64,000 bases of DNA from Clitopilus passeckerianus. Lineage: Eukaryota; Basidiomycota; Agaricomycetes; Agaricales; Entolomataceae. The notes beneath the pieces are model-generated. The model had not been told where the DNA came from, did not search any database, and saw nothing but the letters and a program-made list of their open reading frames with translations. Positions 47,745-59,355 of this stretch are shown here, one piece after another. The first letter of the stretch is position 1. Each line of letters opens with the position of its first letter. The translations under genes and the position numbers were made by a program. The stretch spans positions 1,116,001-1,180,000 of the forward strand of contig CALYLX010000066.1 of assembly GCA_944990035.1 (NCBI GenBank), read 5' to 3'.

Positions 47745-49356
47745 TTAAGTTGCCCACTCCGAGAATTCAATTCCAAGCTCTCTTGCTACCTTCCGGACAG
47801 CCTTAACCTTCTTGTTCTTTCCCTGGTTTAAGGTCGACTGGTACATCCACCAGTGGTCCTCCCCCTGGTCCTCTTCCTGCTTCTGATCCTCCTTGTTCAT
47901 ATCCTCTTTCTCGTCGTCATCGTTGTCCTCGTCGGATGACTGCTGCCACCCATTGAGCACCAAGTACCATAATGCCCCTTGAGAAACTGTGAGAGCCTGG
48001 GGAAAGTCCTCCAAAAAAGATGATGTATTCTCAATACCGTGAATGGAGATTCCTGGTAATTCGGGGATGGACTGCTTTTGCTTTCTGACGAGAACGATTG
48101 AGCCAATGCTGTTGGCGTTGGCATCGAGGGATTCCAGGGAGTTGAGAGAGGATATCACGGCATCCAGGGCATGAACTTCGTCCTTCTCCCTAGGAAATTT
48201 GCAAGTCTAAACTTGTATGATTGCGAGAGTGGGAGCAACTGCCTCAAGTGCGGATCGGAATTCCTTGTTGCTAACGCCTTGCAAATAGACCAACGCCAAT
48301 TCCCTGAGCTGAGGTTTCGGAACAAGGAAAAAGGCCCGGAATTGACTAATGGCAGTTATCTCGTTGGCTATTGCGAGTGTCTTCAAGCCGCACGAAAGGT
48401 TGTAAGTAGTCGCCACAACCGAATGCTGAAGGATAATTTTGGGAGTCAGTACGTGCCGTATGTAAACCCTCCTCGCCATGGCTTGCTGACCCGAGAAGTT
48501 AATTTCAGGTTCTCGGCCTCAGAAACGTCGAGGTCACTACACAATCATATGAGCTTTATCTTCAACAGATACCAACTCAGACAAACCTCCGTTTGCGTCT
48601 ATGCCCAAACCTAAGCCCATCCCATTCGAATTTCAACAATTTCGGCCAGTTACGGATGACGGATAGTAAATTGTGCAGAGGGATGTAATAATCTTCCCTG
48701 CTCGATAAGATTCCTTCAAACGTTGAGAGCTTCGCAGTGCGGAATGATTTCACTTCTCTAAGGCGACTAAGGGTTTCAAGCAACTGCTGTTGCTCAAACA
48801 CTGCCGGGAACTGATGGATGGTGACATCGTGAAGAGCGCGTGCTGCATCGAAAACTGGTCTGTGGTCAGGTGCGCTCGGGTTTCTTGATAAGTGTCGAGG
48901 GTAAACTTTTGCATGAGAAGTTCTCCTCTCCCTGCGTCCATATTGTAGAGAGTAAATTACATTTAGCAATCGCGGGCGAATGTAATCTTCCCAAGGCTGA
49001 AGGCCATCCAGCCTAAATGCTTCGCAATGCAAACCGAAGAACCAATCAAGGACTATCGTCCATGATTTACAGGCTAGTTCGAGTGCCAGAAAGTCTCCGC
49101 GCCACGACCGGCCGATAGGGTCGATCAGCAGATTAACAATCTGCCTTAGTATGCATAGTGGCAAGGTTTTCAGGGACTGGGGGTGTCGCCCTTTGCTACA
49201 ATCCTTAGAACGCGCACCAGGGATGGTCTCCGTTCCGTGCGAGGAAGAGAGTATCTCCGCCGGGCCTAAGGCAGTTATGGTCAGAATCTGGAGAGCTCCG
49301 AGTAAAATCAAGCTCCTTTTTCTGCAAGTAGTTAACAGTCTGATTCTGAAGTCCAT
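47745..49356 (-). pseudogene. F-box-like protein, truncated copy 3
   Basis: Aligned with copy 4, the first about 150 residues (SSALHHYS to STLIYLE region) are absent. Sequence resumes just before the F-box-like stretch (CILRQIVNLLIDPIG, WRGDFLALELACKSWTIVLD) and goes on through YYIPLHNLLSVI and the LRR-like exons (KTLAIANEITAISQFRAFFL). An in-frame TAG at 48207-48209 interrupts the conserved block between TLAIIQV and TCKFPREKDEVHALD. The C-terminus carries an acidic insertion (DEDNDDDEKEDMNKEDQKQE) absent from the other copies. Its ATG overlaps the last 25 bp of copy 4, so the junction looks like an incomplete tandem duplication. Confidence 0.65.
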
Positions 49357-51353
49357 GCAAAGTCAATCCGAAGCTCCCTAGCTACAGAGCGTATTTCCTC
49401 GATCTTTAACTCCATAGCGTTTACATGGCTCGGAAGCCCCCTAAATTGACCCTCATTTGATGTGTATTTAGATGGATAATTCAGGTCTACCCTTCTCCAC
49501 GCTCCCTCAGCTGCCCGAAGCGCGTCTGAAAAATATTCCAAATGGGATGTTTCCGAAATCTCCTTGATCTTCAGCCGCGGGAGACATGAGGTGGATTGTC
49601 TTTGCTTTGTCGCGATCAAATTCCAACTGGCATTCCAATTGTCGACTTCAATCGATTCCAAAGCGTTCAGGAGGGGTATTGCGACGTCCAAGGCGTGCAT
49701 CTCCGTTTCCTCTTTTTGGAATCTGCATTTCGTGAATTCGATAGTCGCAAGTGTCGAAGAAACTGCTACGATGGCAATTTGAAGATCCATATTGGTAATC
49801 CCCAACACGCTGTGTAGGACGAGTTGCTTCAGCCTGGATGTCGACGCCTCGAAGAGCGAAAGGAATTGACAGCTTGTCAATAATTCGTATTTCAGGGAGA
49901 GTTTCTTAAGATGGTAGCTGAAGCTGTAGGGCGCCGAAAACTGCAGGAAATTTGGGTGCATAGGCTTAGTCTTTGGGTTTCGCAGTTGGGAATTGGGCGA
50001 CTAACCTGCGCTGCAAGTCTGGGGAAGTCCATGTGGCTGTTCCTAGGTTTGTACACATGATTCCTGTCGAGTTCCGTTAGCAGTGGGACCACCTATACAC
50101 TCAGAGGACAAACCGTTCTCCGTCCCATTCAAATTCGGTCACTTCTACCCATTGACTCGTGGCGTTCAGGGCATTATGTAGGCGAACATAGTAATCCGTC
50201 TGCCCTTGCACTATGGGTCGGGTATATCCAATTCCCACAACTTGAAGTACTTGGACTTTTTGAAGACCCCGAATGGCTTCGAGGATGGCTTGATCCTCGA
50301 AGATGCCCGGAAGTTGAGGAATGCAAAGCACCGTGAGCAAGCTAGCAATTTGCCAAAGGCGTGTCATTGAAGCGTAGAGGCTGGTGTGGTCCTCCGGTTT
50401 TAACATACTGCTGTCACGATAGTTTGTAAGTGTGAATCGATCCATCAGGCAGGTTCTAGTCGGGCCCCGATGTTGCAATGAATGTGTTACTTGGTTGAGC
50501 GTAGGGCGGCGCTCGTACTTCAAGTTGGGGTTAAACCAAACGAAAGGAAAATCCATGTCGATCCCGCTGTGGATTCTGAAGAACAAATCAAGGGCACCAG
50601 ACCAGGCTTTGCAAGTCGTCCCGAACGCCATTAGGTCTCTCCGCCAGTGGATTTGTTGGCGTTCGGCCAAGTGAAATGCAATCTCTTGGAGGATACTAGG
50701 GGAGAATCGTAGGCCGGGACTAGAGATAGATCCAATTCCCGCGTTCGTGACAATCCTCAAACTGCGTAGGAAGATGGCCACATGATTAATCGAGTCCACA
50801 GAAGTATTGGCACAGATGGAGGATTCTAGATATATCAAGGTGCTGTGAGTTGCGGTGTCAATGGGGAATGTGCGATCGAAGACGACGGCGTTCCATGTTC
50901 CGGAAGAGAGTTCGCTGGCTGGGAGTGATTGGTAGTGGACACCAGTCCTGGGTCCTCTTGTGACGGAGAAAAACACAGCGAGGGAATCCATTGTACCGGA
51001 TCTTTGGGAGGTCCTTTCACGTTTGAGAATGGTTCGATACGGAATAGCAGGCTGTCTGTCGTTTGACGGCGTGAGCTGTGGACGCCTGCAGACCGTGATA
51101 AGCTATGAATGAAATAAGTTTTAGTCGATGTTGGAAGAATCAAGATGAAACTCACTAAATGCTCGAGGGAGTTGTCGTTGGTTCCTTTTACGAAGACAAG
51201 GCGAACGTACGAGTAGTGGTGTAAGGCGCTTGAGTCGAGGTGTAATGAAAAAGCAAGGAGCCGCTCTAGATCTAATCTATCCTGCCAGTGAGTTTCCGTG
51301 CTCACCTGGGTATGGTAGGCAGACAAGAGAGTCGTGGTGTTAGTTGTCTGCAT
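49332..51353 (-). CDS. F-box-like/LRR protein, copy 4, probably intact
   Basis: From ATG 51353 (MQTTNTTTLLSAYHT), exons carry SSALHHYSYVRLVFVKGTND, PYRTILKRE, VFDRTFPIDTATHSTLIYLE, then an F-box-like stretch (ILQEIAFHLAERQQIHWRRD, FGTTCKAWSGALD) and YYVRLHNALNATSQWVEV. The frame reaches a stop at 50101 unless spliced. A donor after GAACG, a 13-nt exon reading (R)LAAQ (near 50006-50018) and a last exon from about 49942 give a continuous frame FSAPYSFSYHLKKLSLKY...VRELRIDFAW ending at 49332. F-box proteins are substrate receptors of SCF ubiquitin ligases; LRR-type C-termini bind substrate. Copies 1-3 are broken, so this may be the only working member here. Confidence 0.6.
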
Positions 51354-52488
51354 GGTGTGGTTGTGGACAGTCAACGACAACCTCTTGGCGAATATTTAAG
51401 GCGACAGCTCCAGTCTGCTTGTCATCTCCGCTGACTCCGCATTCCTTGAAAAGTCTGATTACACTTTTGGTAGGTGTCTATTGATTGGGTTGTTCCTACG
51501 GGGAATGTATCCGAACTTAACTCAGGCCCATGGTGGTGAGCCGTAATGCGTATCATGTAGGGTGACTGGGCTGCTTCAAAGAGGGAGGCTGGAAATATTG
51601 GGAATGGCGGAAGGCAAGTCATCCGTTCAGACTCTTTCGTCGTGGAATCATAAGGGTCCCGACATTGCCCCGAAATCCGTCTGGGAACATCATAGGCCGA
51701 TGGACCGGATGATCTTCAGTTTTTGGGAGCTCTTCCGTGGCTGATGGGGCTCCGAACTCAAACCCCTTCCCCCCTTCTCTTCACGTGAACCTATGGACGT
51801 GATTCCTTGCGCCACATTCCACCTGATGCGCTGGATGCCTTATGTGTTGTTCATTTACAATAAACGAGTCAGTGAATTTCTGAGGGTCATTTAACGGTCT
51901 GCTGCTTCGACTCGACTCTAGTGATTCTCAAAAGTAACAATGCAGTAGCTGGTGGCTTCGCTCTGCAGTACAAGCACATTCACGTTCACGTTCAATTGAC
52001 CCACATTTACCGACATGTAACAGAGCTTTTGAATACAGTTGTCCGACCAGACTTCGTTCCCAGTCCCTGAAATGATATGCATGGTGCGCTTATTTTGCGG
52101 CGTACCTTGTTGCGTACTTGCCAACGGCCACGGCCACGGCAGTCCTTGGATTCATTATTGAATTTATTGAATTCATTTTATTGTCTTGTTTTCTGTTGAG
52201 AAATCATGTCCCCTTGACGATGGAGGCCAGCTTTGAAACCGCCGGATAGATCCGATCGCACTGCTACCAAACAAGGCCCACCCATTCTATCGTGCCAAGT
52301 TTCACTTACAGCACCCTTTCGACAACGGCGACGCCTATTTAGACGGCGAGCAGCCTATCCGGACAGCCCTTTGCGATCTTGAATCGAAAGTATACCCAAA
52401 GGACCGCAAGGAGGTCACGTTGATCTCTGTAGGATTGGCCTGACCAGCAGGTAACTGCTATAAATCACCCCGCCATTGCCGTTTGCCC
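51354..52488. other. Intergenic between divergent F-box copy 4 and CLA4
   Basis: No gene recognised. Contains short direct repeats (TTCACG three times near 51978) and CGGCCA repeats near 52125. It must hold both promoters. Open frames at 51422-51744 have no match. Confidence 0.45.
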
Positions 52489-55376
52489 ATGGCATATCAC
52501 CAGGTTACAGCGACGTCGTTGACTCCATCGCGACCTGCACCACAGGCACCCCAGAGACGCCCCTCTGATAGCCCGCAACAGACATTCATCACAAATCAAG
52601 CACTAGCTAATTCGGGTTACAACTCCTCGTTCACGTTTTCGCCATCATCTCCTTCGGCTTCATCTTACACACCAATGTACTCGGGAATTGGAGGAACGCC
52701 TCTGCCAAACCGAAGTATTGACTCTGGCAGCTCACCGATCGTGCGGTATGGCCCAGTGAATATCAAGGAGGAAGGCACGTTCGCTAGCTGGATGTGGAAA
52801 CTCAAATGGCTCGTGTTGAAGGAGGAGACACTCAGCATTCACAAATCGGAGGTACGTTCCTGTCACTTTGATAGCGAAGACGTGGGCTAATCGCTGCCTT
52901 ACAGCATTCCCCACAACAAACCATTATCTACCTGCGAGACATCTCCAACATCGAACGGACAGATCTTAAGCCCTACTGTCTTTTGCTCGAGGCCAAGGAT
53001 AAGCGGTGGCATCTCTCCCTGAAGAATGACGAGGAACTTTACGGGTGGCAAGATGATATATATTCCAGAAGCCCGTTAATGGGCGTTAGTAATCCGACGA
53101 ATTTCGTCCACAAGGTCCATGTTGGTTTTGACCCAGTTTCTGGTGCCTTCACGGTGCGTGTCGTTGTCCTCTGACATGGCGGGCTATAGTCTGACCTGTC
53201 ACGTAGGGAATGCCGGATGCATGGGCAAAACTTTTGACAAAATCTGCAATTACACGGGAGGACTATGCAAAGGATCCACAAGCCGTTCTTGACGTTTTGG
53301 AGTTCTACACGGACCACCAAAAGCGAGAGATGGAAGACATGGGTACGATTAGCTGTCCTTCTCCAACTCATTCCACAAAGGCTAATTCTATGCAAACAGG
53401 TGCTCCTGCAAGATTCAACGCAGGAACAGGACTTGGCGGTATGGCCAAGCTGGGCGGTGCACTCCCAACACCATCAGCCTCGTCATCCACACTAGTGTCT
53501 TCACGGCCGTTACCCAAACGGCAAGAAAGCTCCCCACCAGGTCTCTCCTCCGACAGTGATGATCTCGCATCTGCCGCGGCTGCCGCTGCCGAACTCGTTA
53601 ACGGCTCCCATGCTGCCCACACCGCATCAAACGCTGCTGGAGGTGTGGTTGGCCCACGGCCACCAGCATCAGCAGCCGGTGGTTTACCGTCTGCTTCTCG
53701 TCCGGCGCCTGCCCGGCCATTGCATGCTGGACGACCGGCACCTGCACCACCCTCAGGAGCTTCATCTGGTGCTTCCACCCCAAAGAACGAGAGGGATCAT
53801 TTACCTTCCACTGCCGATCTAAGCGCGAGGAAACCCGCTACGGGGCCCTCCTCGGGGTTGCCACCTGCCAGGAAGGAGTCGTTGCCTGAGAAACAGCAGA
53901 GGGAGCAGCAGCAGAGGCAGTTGCCGTCTACGAGGGATGAGAGGGAGAGGCAGGAGAGAGAACAGATGAGGAAGGAGTCGCCGCAGGTGCAGGCGCCGAC
54001 ACTTGGGTTGCAGACTTCGGGCTCTGCGTCACGGGGAGAATTGCCTCGCCCGCCTATTGGAGCTCCTGCGAAGTCGTCGCCTGCTGTGACTAATGCTGCT
54101 ACGCAGCCTGTTTCTGGTGCTGCTGGAGCTACTGCTGGCCCGCCGCCTGTGAAGCCGCTACAGCCGAAGAAGATCCAGATACAGGAACAGGAGAAGGAGA
54201 AGAAGGCTGCTGGTGGGGGAGTTGCTGCTGCGGCTGCTGCGTTGGAGAAGCCGAAGGAGAAGAGGATAAGCACTATGACGGAGGTGCAGATTATGGAGAA
54301 GTTGAGGCAGGTTGTTAGCGATGATGACCCCAAGCAGATTTATAGCAAGATTAAGAAAGTTGGTCAAGGGTGAGATTTCTCCTCGATCTTGTGTGATGGC
54401 GAGGGCTGACATGGCAATTGCAGAGCTTCTGGACACGTTTATGTTGCGAAGACTCTGGCGACTGGGAAGAAGGTTGCAATTAAGGAGATGGACCTCTCAC
54501 ACCAGCCCAGGAAGGAGCTCATCGTCAATGAGATCCTGGTCATGAAGGAGTCTCAGCATCCGAACATTGTCAACTTCTTGGAATCGTACCTGGTCAAGAA
54601 CAATGAGCTTTGGGTCGTCATGGAGTACATGGAGGGCGGTGCTTTGACGGATATCATCGAGAACAACACGCTTGAGGAGGATCAGATCGCTAGCATTTCC
54701 TTAGAGGTATCACACACCATAACCTACACGTGGAATTCTTCTGACTGCGATTTCTAGACTTGCAAGGGTCTTGGTCACCTCCACAGTCAGAGCATTATCC
54801 ATCGAGATATCAAATCAGACAACGTTCTCCTGGATGCACAAGGCCGAGTCAAAATCAGTGCGTTATCTCCTCTTCTCCATCTAGCTCCTAGACTAACAAT
54901 GTCCTTTTCAGCTGATTTCGGTTTCTGCGCCAAGCTCACTGACCAAAAGTCCAAGCGAGCGACGATGGTCGGAACACCCTACTGGATGGCTCCTGAAGTC
55001 GTCAAGCAGAAGGAGTACGGCGCCAAAGTCGATATCTGGTCGCTTGGTATCATGGCGATCGAAATGATCGAAAACGAGCCACCGTATCTGGATGAGGAGC
55101 CATTGAAGGCGCTTTACCTGATCGCTACCAATGGAACGCCTACCCTCAAGAAGCCTGAGGCTCTGAGTAAGGAGCTGAAGGGATTCTTGGCTGTATGTCT
55201 CTGCGTGGATGTCAGCAGTCGAGCAACTGCGAAGGAGCTGTTAGAGGTACGACGGTTTGTTCGATGCTTTTATGGGCAATTTCTCATTCTATCTTTAGCA
55301 TGAATTCTTGAAAAAGTCTTGTGCCCTCTCTGGACTTGCGCCTCTCCTACGATTTAGGAACAGGCAAGCCTCATGA
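52489..55376 (+). CDS. CLA4: PAK-family serine/threonine kinase Cla4 (PH-CRIB-kinase)
   Basis: Eight exons (52489-52851, 52905-53153, 53207-53342, 53400-54369, 54424-54706, 54758-54857, 54912-55246, 55299-55376) sum to 2,514 nt, or 837 residues. Domains: a PH domain at about 90-190 ([18 protein letters not shown]); a CRIB motif near 195-215 ([15 protein letters not shown]) for Cdc42/Rac binding; a long Ala/Pro/Gln-rich linker; and a kinase domain at about 565-820 with [12 protein letters not shown] and the activation loop [16 protein letters not shown]. All catalytic motifs are present. PH plus CRIB plus kinase is the Cla4 arrangement (Ste20 lacks the PH domain). Cla4 acts under Cdc42 at the membrane in septin assembly and polar growth. 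The first ATG in frame is at 52489; the upstream codons are not ATG. Confidence 0.95.
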
Positions 55377-55734
55377 AGTGGCTATTTTGTGGACATTTGC
55401 GTCCTCCACGCACTATCACCTCATTCATACGCGATATTTTCATCTTGTATCTCTACATTTTCTGTGGAAGACTGTGCAGTCCATCTGGCATTCTTGTATC
55501 AAGTTCGCTACGGATCTTTCTCTTTTCTTTCTTACTGATATAGTGTAGCCATTCAACGCGCAATAGTGTATTTTCCGTGAGCAATGTACGCGAGGAACAA
55601 TGATTGCGTAAAATTGGCTGGATATGGATGTCAATTGAAATGATCGATCATCCTTGTCCGGTCCCGCCACCGTCCACCATTCTGACGAACACCCGACGAG
55701 CTTGCGTCGAAGCGAGCTGGCTTGCATCCAGGCC
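55377..55734. other. Intergenic between CLA4 and CNOT11
   Basis: 3' flank of CLA4 and presumed CNOT11 promoter. The CNOT11 frame is open upstream to about 55654 but has no ATG there. Nothing else seen. Confidence 0.45.
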
Positions 55735-57348
55735 ATGCAGCAAAGTTTTCATTCGCCCGTTTCGCCGTCGTCGTCAGCAGTAGCAGTGAGCAACGTGACT
55801 GCTGCAGGGGACCATGTCCGGCAAGCCCTGGGTGTGCTGTTGACGAAAGCTTACACGCTGCCTTGCTCAGCGGCGGCACAAGCGTATGCGCAAATCGTAC
55901 AGCCCACAGCGCGATTTCAGCTGGCACTTGACGCGTTGCTTCCTCTTCTTGATCCCAATAACGTTACCGTTGAGGTATGTTCATCTTGTAATTCCAAAAG
56001 TTGAGGAAAGAACATTGACACGAAACATTTGGGACGCCATTTTCAGCTTTCTCAAAGGATTCTTGTGGCTTTCATTCTGTATGCGCTGTATGCACCGCAT
56101 CCAATCGCTATCAACCCCTTCAAGTCGGTTCTGTTCCTCGTGTTCGTAAAAGAGAGACAGAAGGCGTTAGGCGTGACACAGGGAAGCGAGTCGAGCCCTA
56201 ATGAGCAGCTTGTATGGGTTCTTTGGAAGATTTTGAAGGGGGATGGGAACGATGTACGGTTGCCTGGCTTTACCGCTCTATGACCCCAGCTCTGACTCGC
56301 TCTCCTTTTGCAGATTGGACCATATTCACCAAGCACTCTAGCACGATCACCATTACCGCCCAAGCTTAGAGCGACTAATTTAATCATTGATGACGAAATG
56401 TACAATAATGTTTTCCAATTGTGCGTATCTTTCCTTGGACCTACTTTGCGGATGCTGATTGCGAAAATCCTCGTTCAGAGACGAGGTTACCTACTCGAAT
56501 ACTTATTTGCAGCAACACAACAGCACCCAAAGGCAGAGATCGGCCTCCTCCGATCGTCCCTTATCTCGCAATGGCAATATTTCCCCTCAAGGCGTTCGCT
56601 CTCCTGGACTTTATGAAGGTCGTGATCGATTGGACGACCAGGTAGCCCAGGCAATGAAATTGTTTCTGGCGGCAAAAGAGCGCACATTGACGTTATCCGA
56701 ACAACGAGTATGTTTTGCCGCTATCTACTCTCTTCCTCATTCTGAACAACCTTACAGACGATTGCTCCTATAATTCCCGAACTTGCCTCGTCCCAAATGA
56801 TTGTTACATTCGACTTAGCGTCATTTATCTCCTACAATCCCACACTTGCCCTCCCGCTGTTTGTCGGACTTCTCAAGGCAGCAAAACAAGATCATCTTCC
56901 GTCTCCCTTCATCGACGTCTTACCCTTCCTCCCGCCTACCCTCCCCACTTTTGACCTACTCGGTCGATTGCTTCGGGACCAAACACCATTGGCTGGTGGT
57001 GCATATACGGTCGCCGATGTTGTCCGCGCCGAGGTTCTTGGTCGGTTCATCCACGAGTGTATCAACTGGTTAGACCATGCCGAGCAGGACGAGCGGGAAG
57101 GCTTGATTTCTGACGACCGGTTCACTAAAGGCACGCAAAATGTGGGTTTCGTCACTTTTCTAGACTCTTGTTCTTGACTTACCTCCAACCCGCAGCTATG
57201 TCGGTTCTACCTGTCTCTGATCAAGCTCGGTATCGTCGACCCAGCCCTGGACGCGGATTCAGCAGAAATGGCACACTTCAGCCTCCGAAATGCCAGACTC
57301 GAAGATGCGAATGCACTTTATCGAGCTTTGGCTCTTGGCAAGTTCTAG
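55735..57348 (+). CDS. CNOT11: CCR4-NOT complex subunit 11 (CNOT11)
   Basis: Six exons (55735-55974, 56047-56253, 56314-56420, 56479-56707, 56758-57141, 57196-57348) sum to 1,320 nt, or 439 residues. The N-terminal half has the family block RILVAFILYALYAPHPIAIN followed by PFKSVLFLVFV. The C-terminal half matches the conserved CNOT11 end (IVTFDLASFISYNPTLALPL, LCRFYLSLIKLGIVDPALDA, LEDANALYRAL). CNOT11 binds CNOT10 and the N-terminus of CNOT1 in the mRNA deadenylase complex; budding yeast has no CNOT11, while many basidiomycetes and animals do. No break seen. The start is the first in-frame ATG. Confidence 0.85.
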
Positions 57349-57725
57349 GATTCTGGCCCCGTCCCCCGGCTTCCTACATACAAAACCAATACCGTCCGTT
57401 CGTCCCCAAATGCTCATGTCTCATGTTTGCCTGGTTGCATATGGCATGCCTGCCTTCTGTCCCACGTTACGCGTTACGCCTTATGCATCCACCCTTTGCC
57501 TTCGCTATTCGCTATCCGACCCGGCCTTGCTACTTATTATGATGATTCCATAGTCAACGCTTTCTTCGCCCATCGCCCATTGTATAGTCTGTATACGGAC
57601 GCTTTAGATAAGAGTATGTTTTCTCAGTACGTAAAGTTGAGAGATAATTGATATCAAAATGTACATTATTTGTGCTATACCCTTGGCTCCTCTGCATTGT
57701 TCCACCATCCTCCTACCAGGTTTGT
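57349..57725. other. Gap between convergent CNOT11 and ICMT copy 3
   Basis: 3' flanks of both genes. Nothing recognised. Confidence 0.45.
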
Positions 57726-58453
57726 CTACGGCACTCCTGGTATAACAGCATAAGGAACTCTTTTCGCCCACTCATCCCACTGCTTTCCGAACACCTTCTT
57801 CAGCTCTTTGTCCTCTGTCGTCGTCCTATTCCCCAGCAACGAAAGCAAAACCCCGATCATATAGAACGTGTAACTTCCTAGAATCACGAACCCCACACCC
57901 GTCTCCAAAACGCCCGATTCCCTCACCCAGGAGCGTTTGGCTCCATGCCACAGGCCAAGTCCGATATAAACCAGAGTCAGGCCTGAATATGCAGGATGTC
58001 GGACGACGCTGTATGGCCCATGGGTGATCAATTGGTGATTTTCGCGGATGGAGAGGGTAAATGTAAAGTTGTGGGCCATCGTTTTGAAGCAAAGATGCCG
58101 GATGTACACGCCTGCTAGAAGTATGAGGACACCGGATAGGGAAGCTAGGTTGACAGAGAGCTCTCTGGAGCCAATTGCGTTGGTCGAGAGAGATGTGTAG
58201 AGCTCGGCGAACCCAACGAGCAGATGGATGCCCTGCCAAAATCCACTCAGTTCTGATATTCGTGTTGGAAGACGGGATTCCTTGCCTTTACGAGGTAGTT
58301 ATATTGTTGCCCAAACTCAAGCCATTTTTCGGCTAGTGACTGGCCGGGGATGGCCTCGTTTGACTTCGGCTGATTGGGAGGCGTGAAGGTGTAGAAGTGG
58401 GCCGCATAGACGATCAGAACGAGGGGAATCCTAGTAGACCCTTGGAATGTCAT
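57726..58453 (-). CDS. ICMT/Ste14-family isoprenylcysteine methyltransferase, copy 3
   Basis: Two exons (58292-58453, 57726-58232) give 222 residues. The motifs GPYSVVRHPAYSG and EDKELKKVFGKQWDEWAKRV are intact, with several membrane helices and a hydrophobic start (IPLVLIVYAAHFYTFTPP). The family methylates prenylated C-terminal cysteines in the ER membrane. First of four head-to-tail copies in 57.7-62.9 kb. The N-terminus differs most from the other copies. Confidence 0.85.
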
Positions 58454-58632
58454 GACTTGAGAGGCTGAGAGGAGGAAAGAAACCCTGCAGATGAACCAAC
58501 AGTCTGTATAAATGACTCGAGGCCAAGGATAAGCGTAGTTGACAGGTGACACAGGACAAGTATGGATCAACGCCAAAGTGTGGAGATTAGCGCCCGAAAC
58601 TAAGAAGTGGTACAGACTATGAACATAGAGGA

Positions 58633-59355
58633 TTATACGATGTATGGAATCAAGATATAAGGAACCTTCTGTGCCCACTCATCCCATTGCTTCCCAAAGT
58701 GCTTCTTCATCAATCTATCTTCCCTTGGGATCCTAAACAACAGCACGGCAAGAATCCCCACCATGAATGCCGCGTAAGCTCCAATGAAAGCTGCTGCAGG
58801 CAACACGTCCATGACGCCAGACACTCTCATCCAAGAGCCGGGAGCGGAATGCCAAAGGAAGATGCCAATGTACACCAGAACCATGCCAGTATACGAAGGA
58901 TGCCGTACCACGCCATATGGCCCTTGCGTGATGAGCCGGTGGTTATCGCGAAGGGAAACCTCGAACGTAAAGTTCTCCGCCATGATGATGTAGCAGGCCT
59001 TGCGAAGGAGGGTTCCGAGGAGGGCAAGGGAGGTAGCTGCGAGGGATAGTGTATTGAGGTGGACGTTGGAGGGGTCTGAGCGGAGGATGGAGATGATTTC
59101 AGCGGCGCCAATGGCGTGAAAGATAGCCTGTAGTGACAGCACCTATTAGCATCGATCCCTCCATCACGATAAAGATCTTACCTTTGTTAAATCTGGGTGG
59201 TCAACATAGACTTTGTGTAGCTTTTCGTCCCAGCGTCCTTCCTTGAACGTTTCAGTTTTCTTCGCCTGGTGGGGGGCCGTAAAATTGAAGTGCAAAGTCC
59301 AAGATAAAGCGAGAATGCAGGAAACCTTGGCGAGAATAACGAGTTGGTTATCCAT
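58633..59355 (-). CDS. ICMT/Ste14-family isoprenylcysteine methyltransferase, copy 4
   Basis: Two exons (59182-59355, 58633-59127) give 222 residues. The hydrophobic first exon (LVILAKVSCILALSWTLHFN) and the motifs GPYGVVRHPSYTG and EDRLMKKHFGKQWDEWAQKVPY are intact. It is closest in sequence to the dead copy 5 and to copy 2 (shared CYIIM before the NFTFE / WYTFE stretch). Confidence 0.85.

Noticed and set aside
50079..50099. A 21-nt GT...AG segment holding the stop at the end of the long F-box copy 4 exon, and a similar 21-nt segment in copy 1 (about 4359-4379)
   Set aside because: I considered ultra-short introns. Removing the copy 4 segment still runs into a stop, and a normal intron plus a 13-nt exon solves that gene. 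In copy 1 other breaks remain. No fungal introns this short are established.
53368..54333. Long minus-strand open frames opposite the CLA4 linker
   Set aside because: They mirror the Ala/Pro-rich, GC-rich linker and encode only low-complexity sequence.
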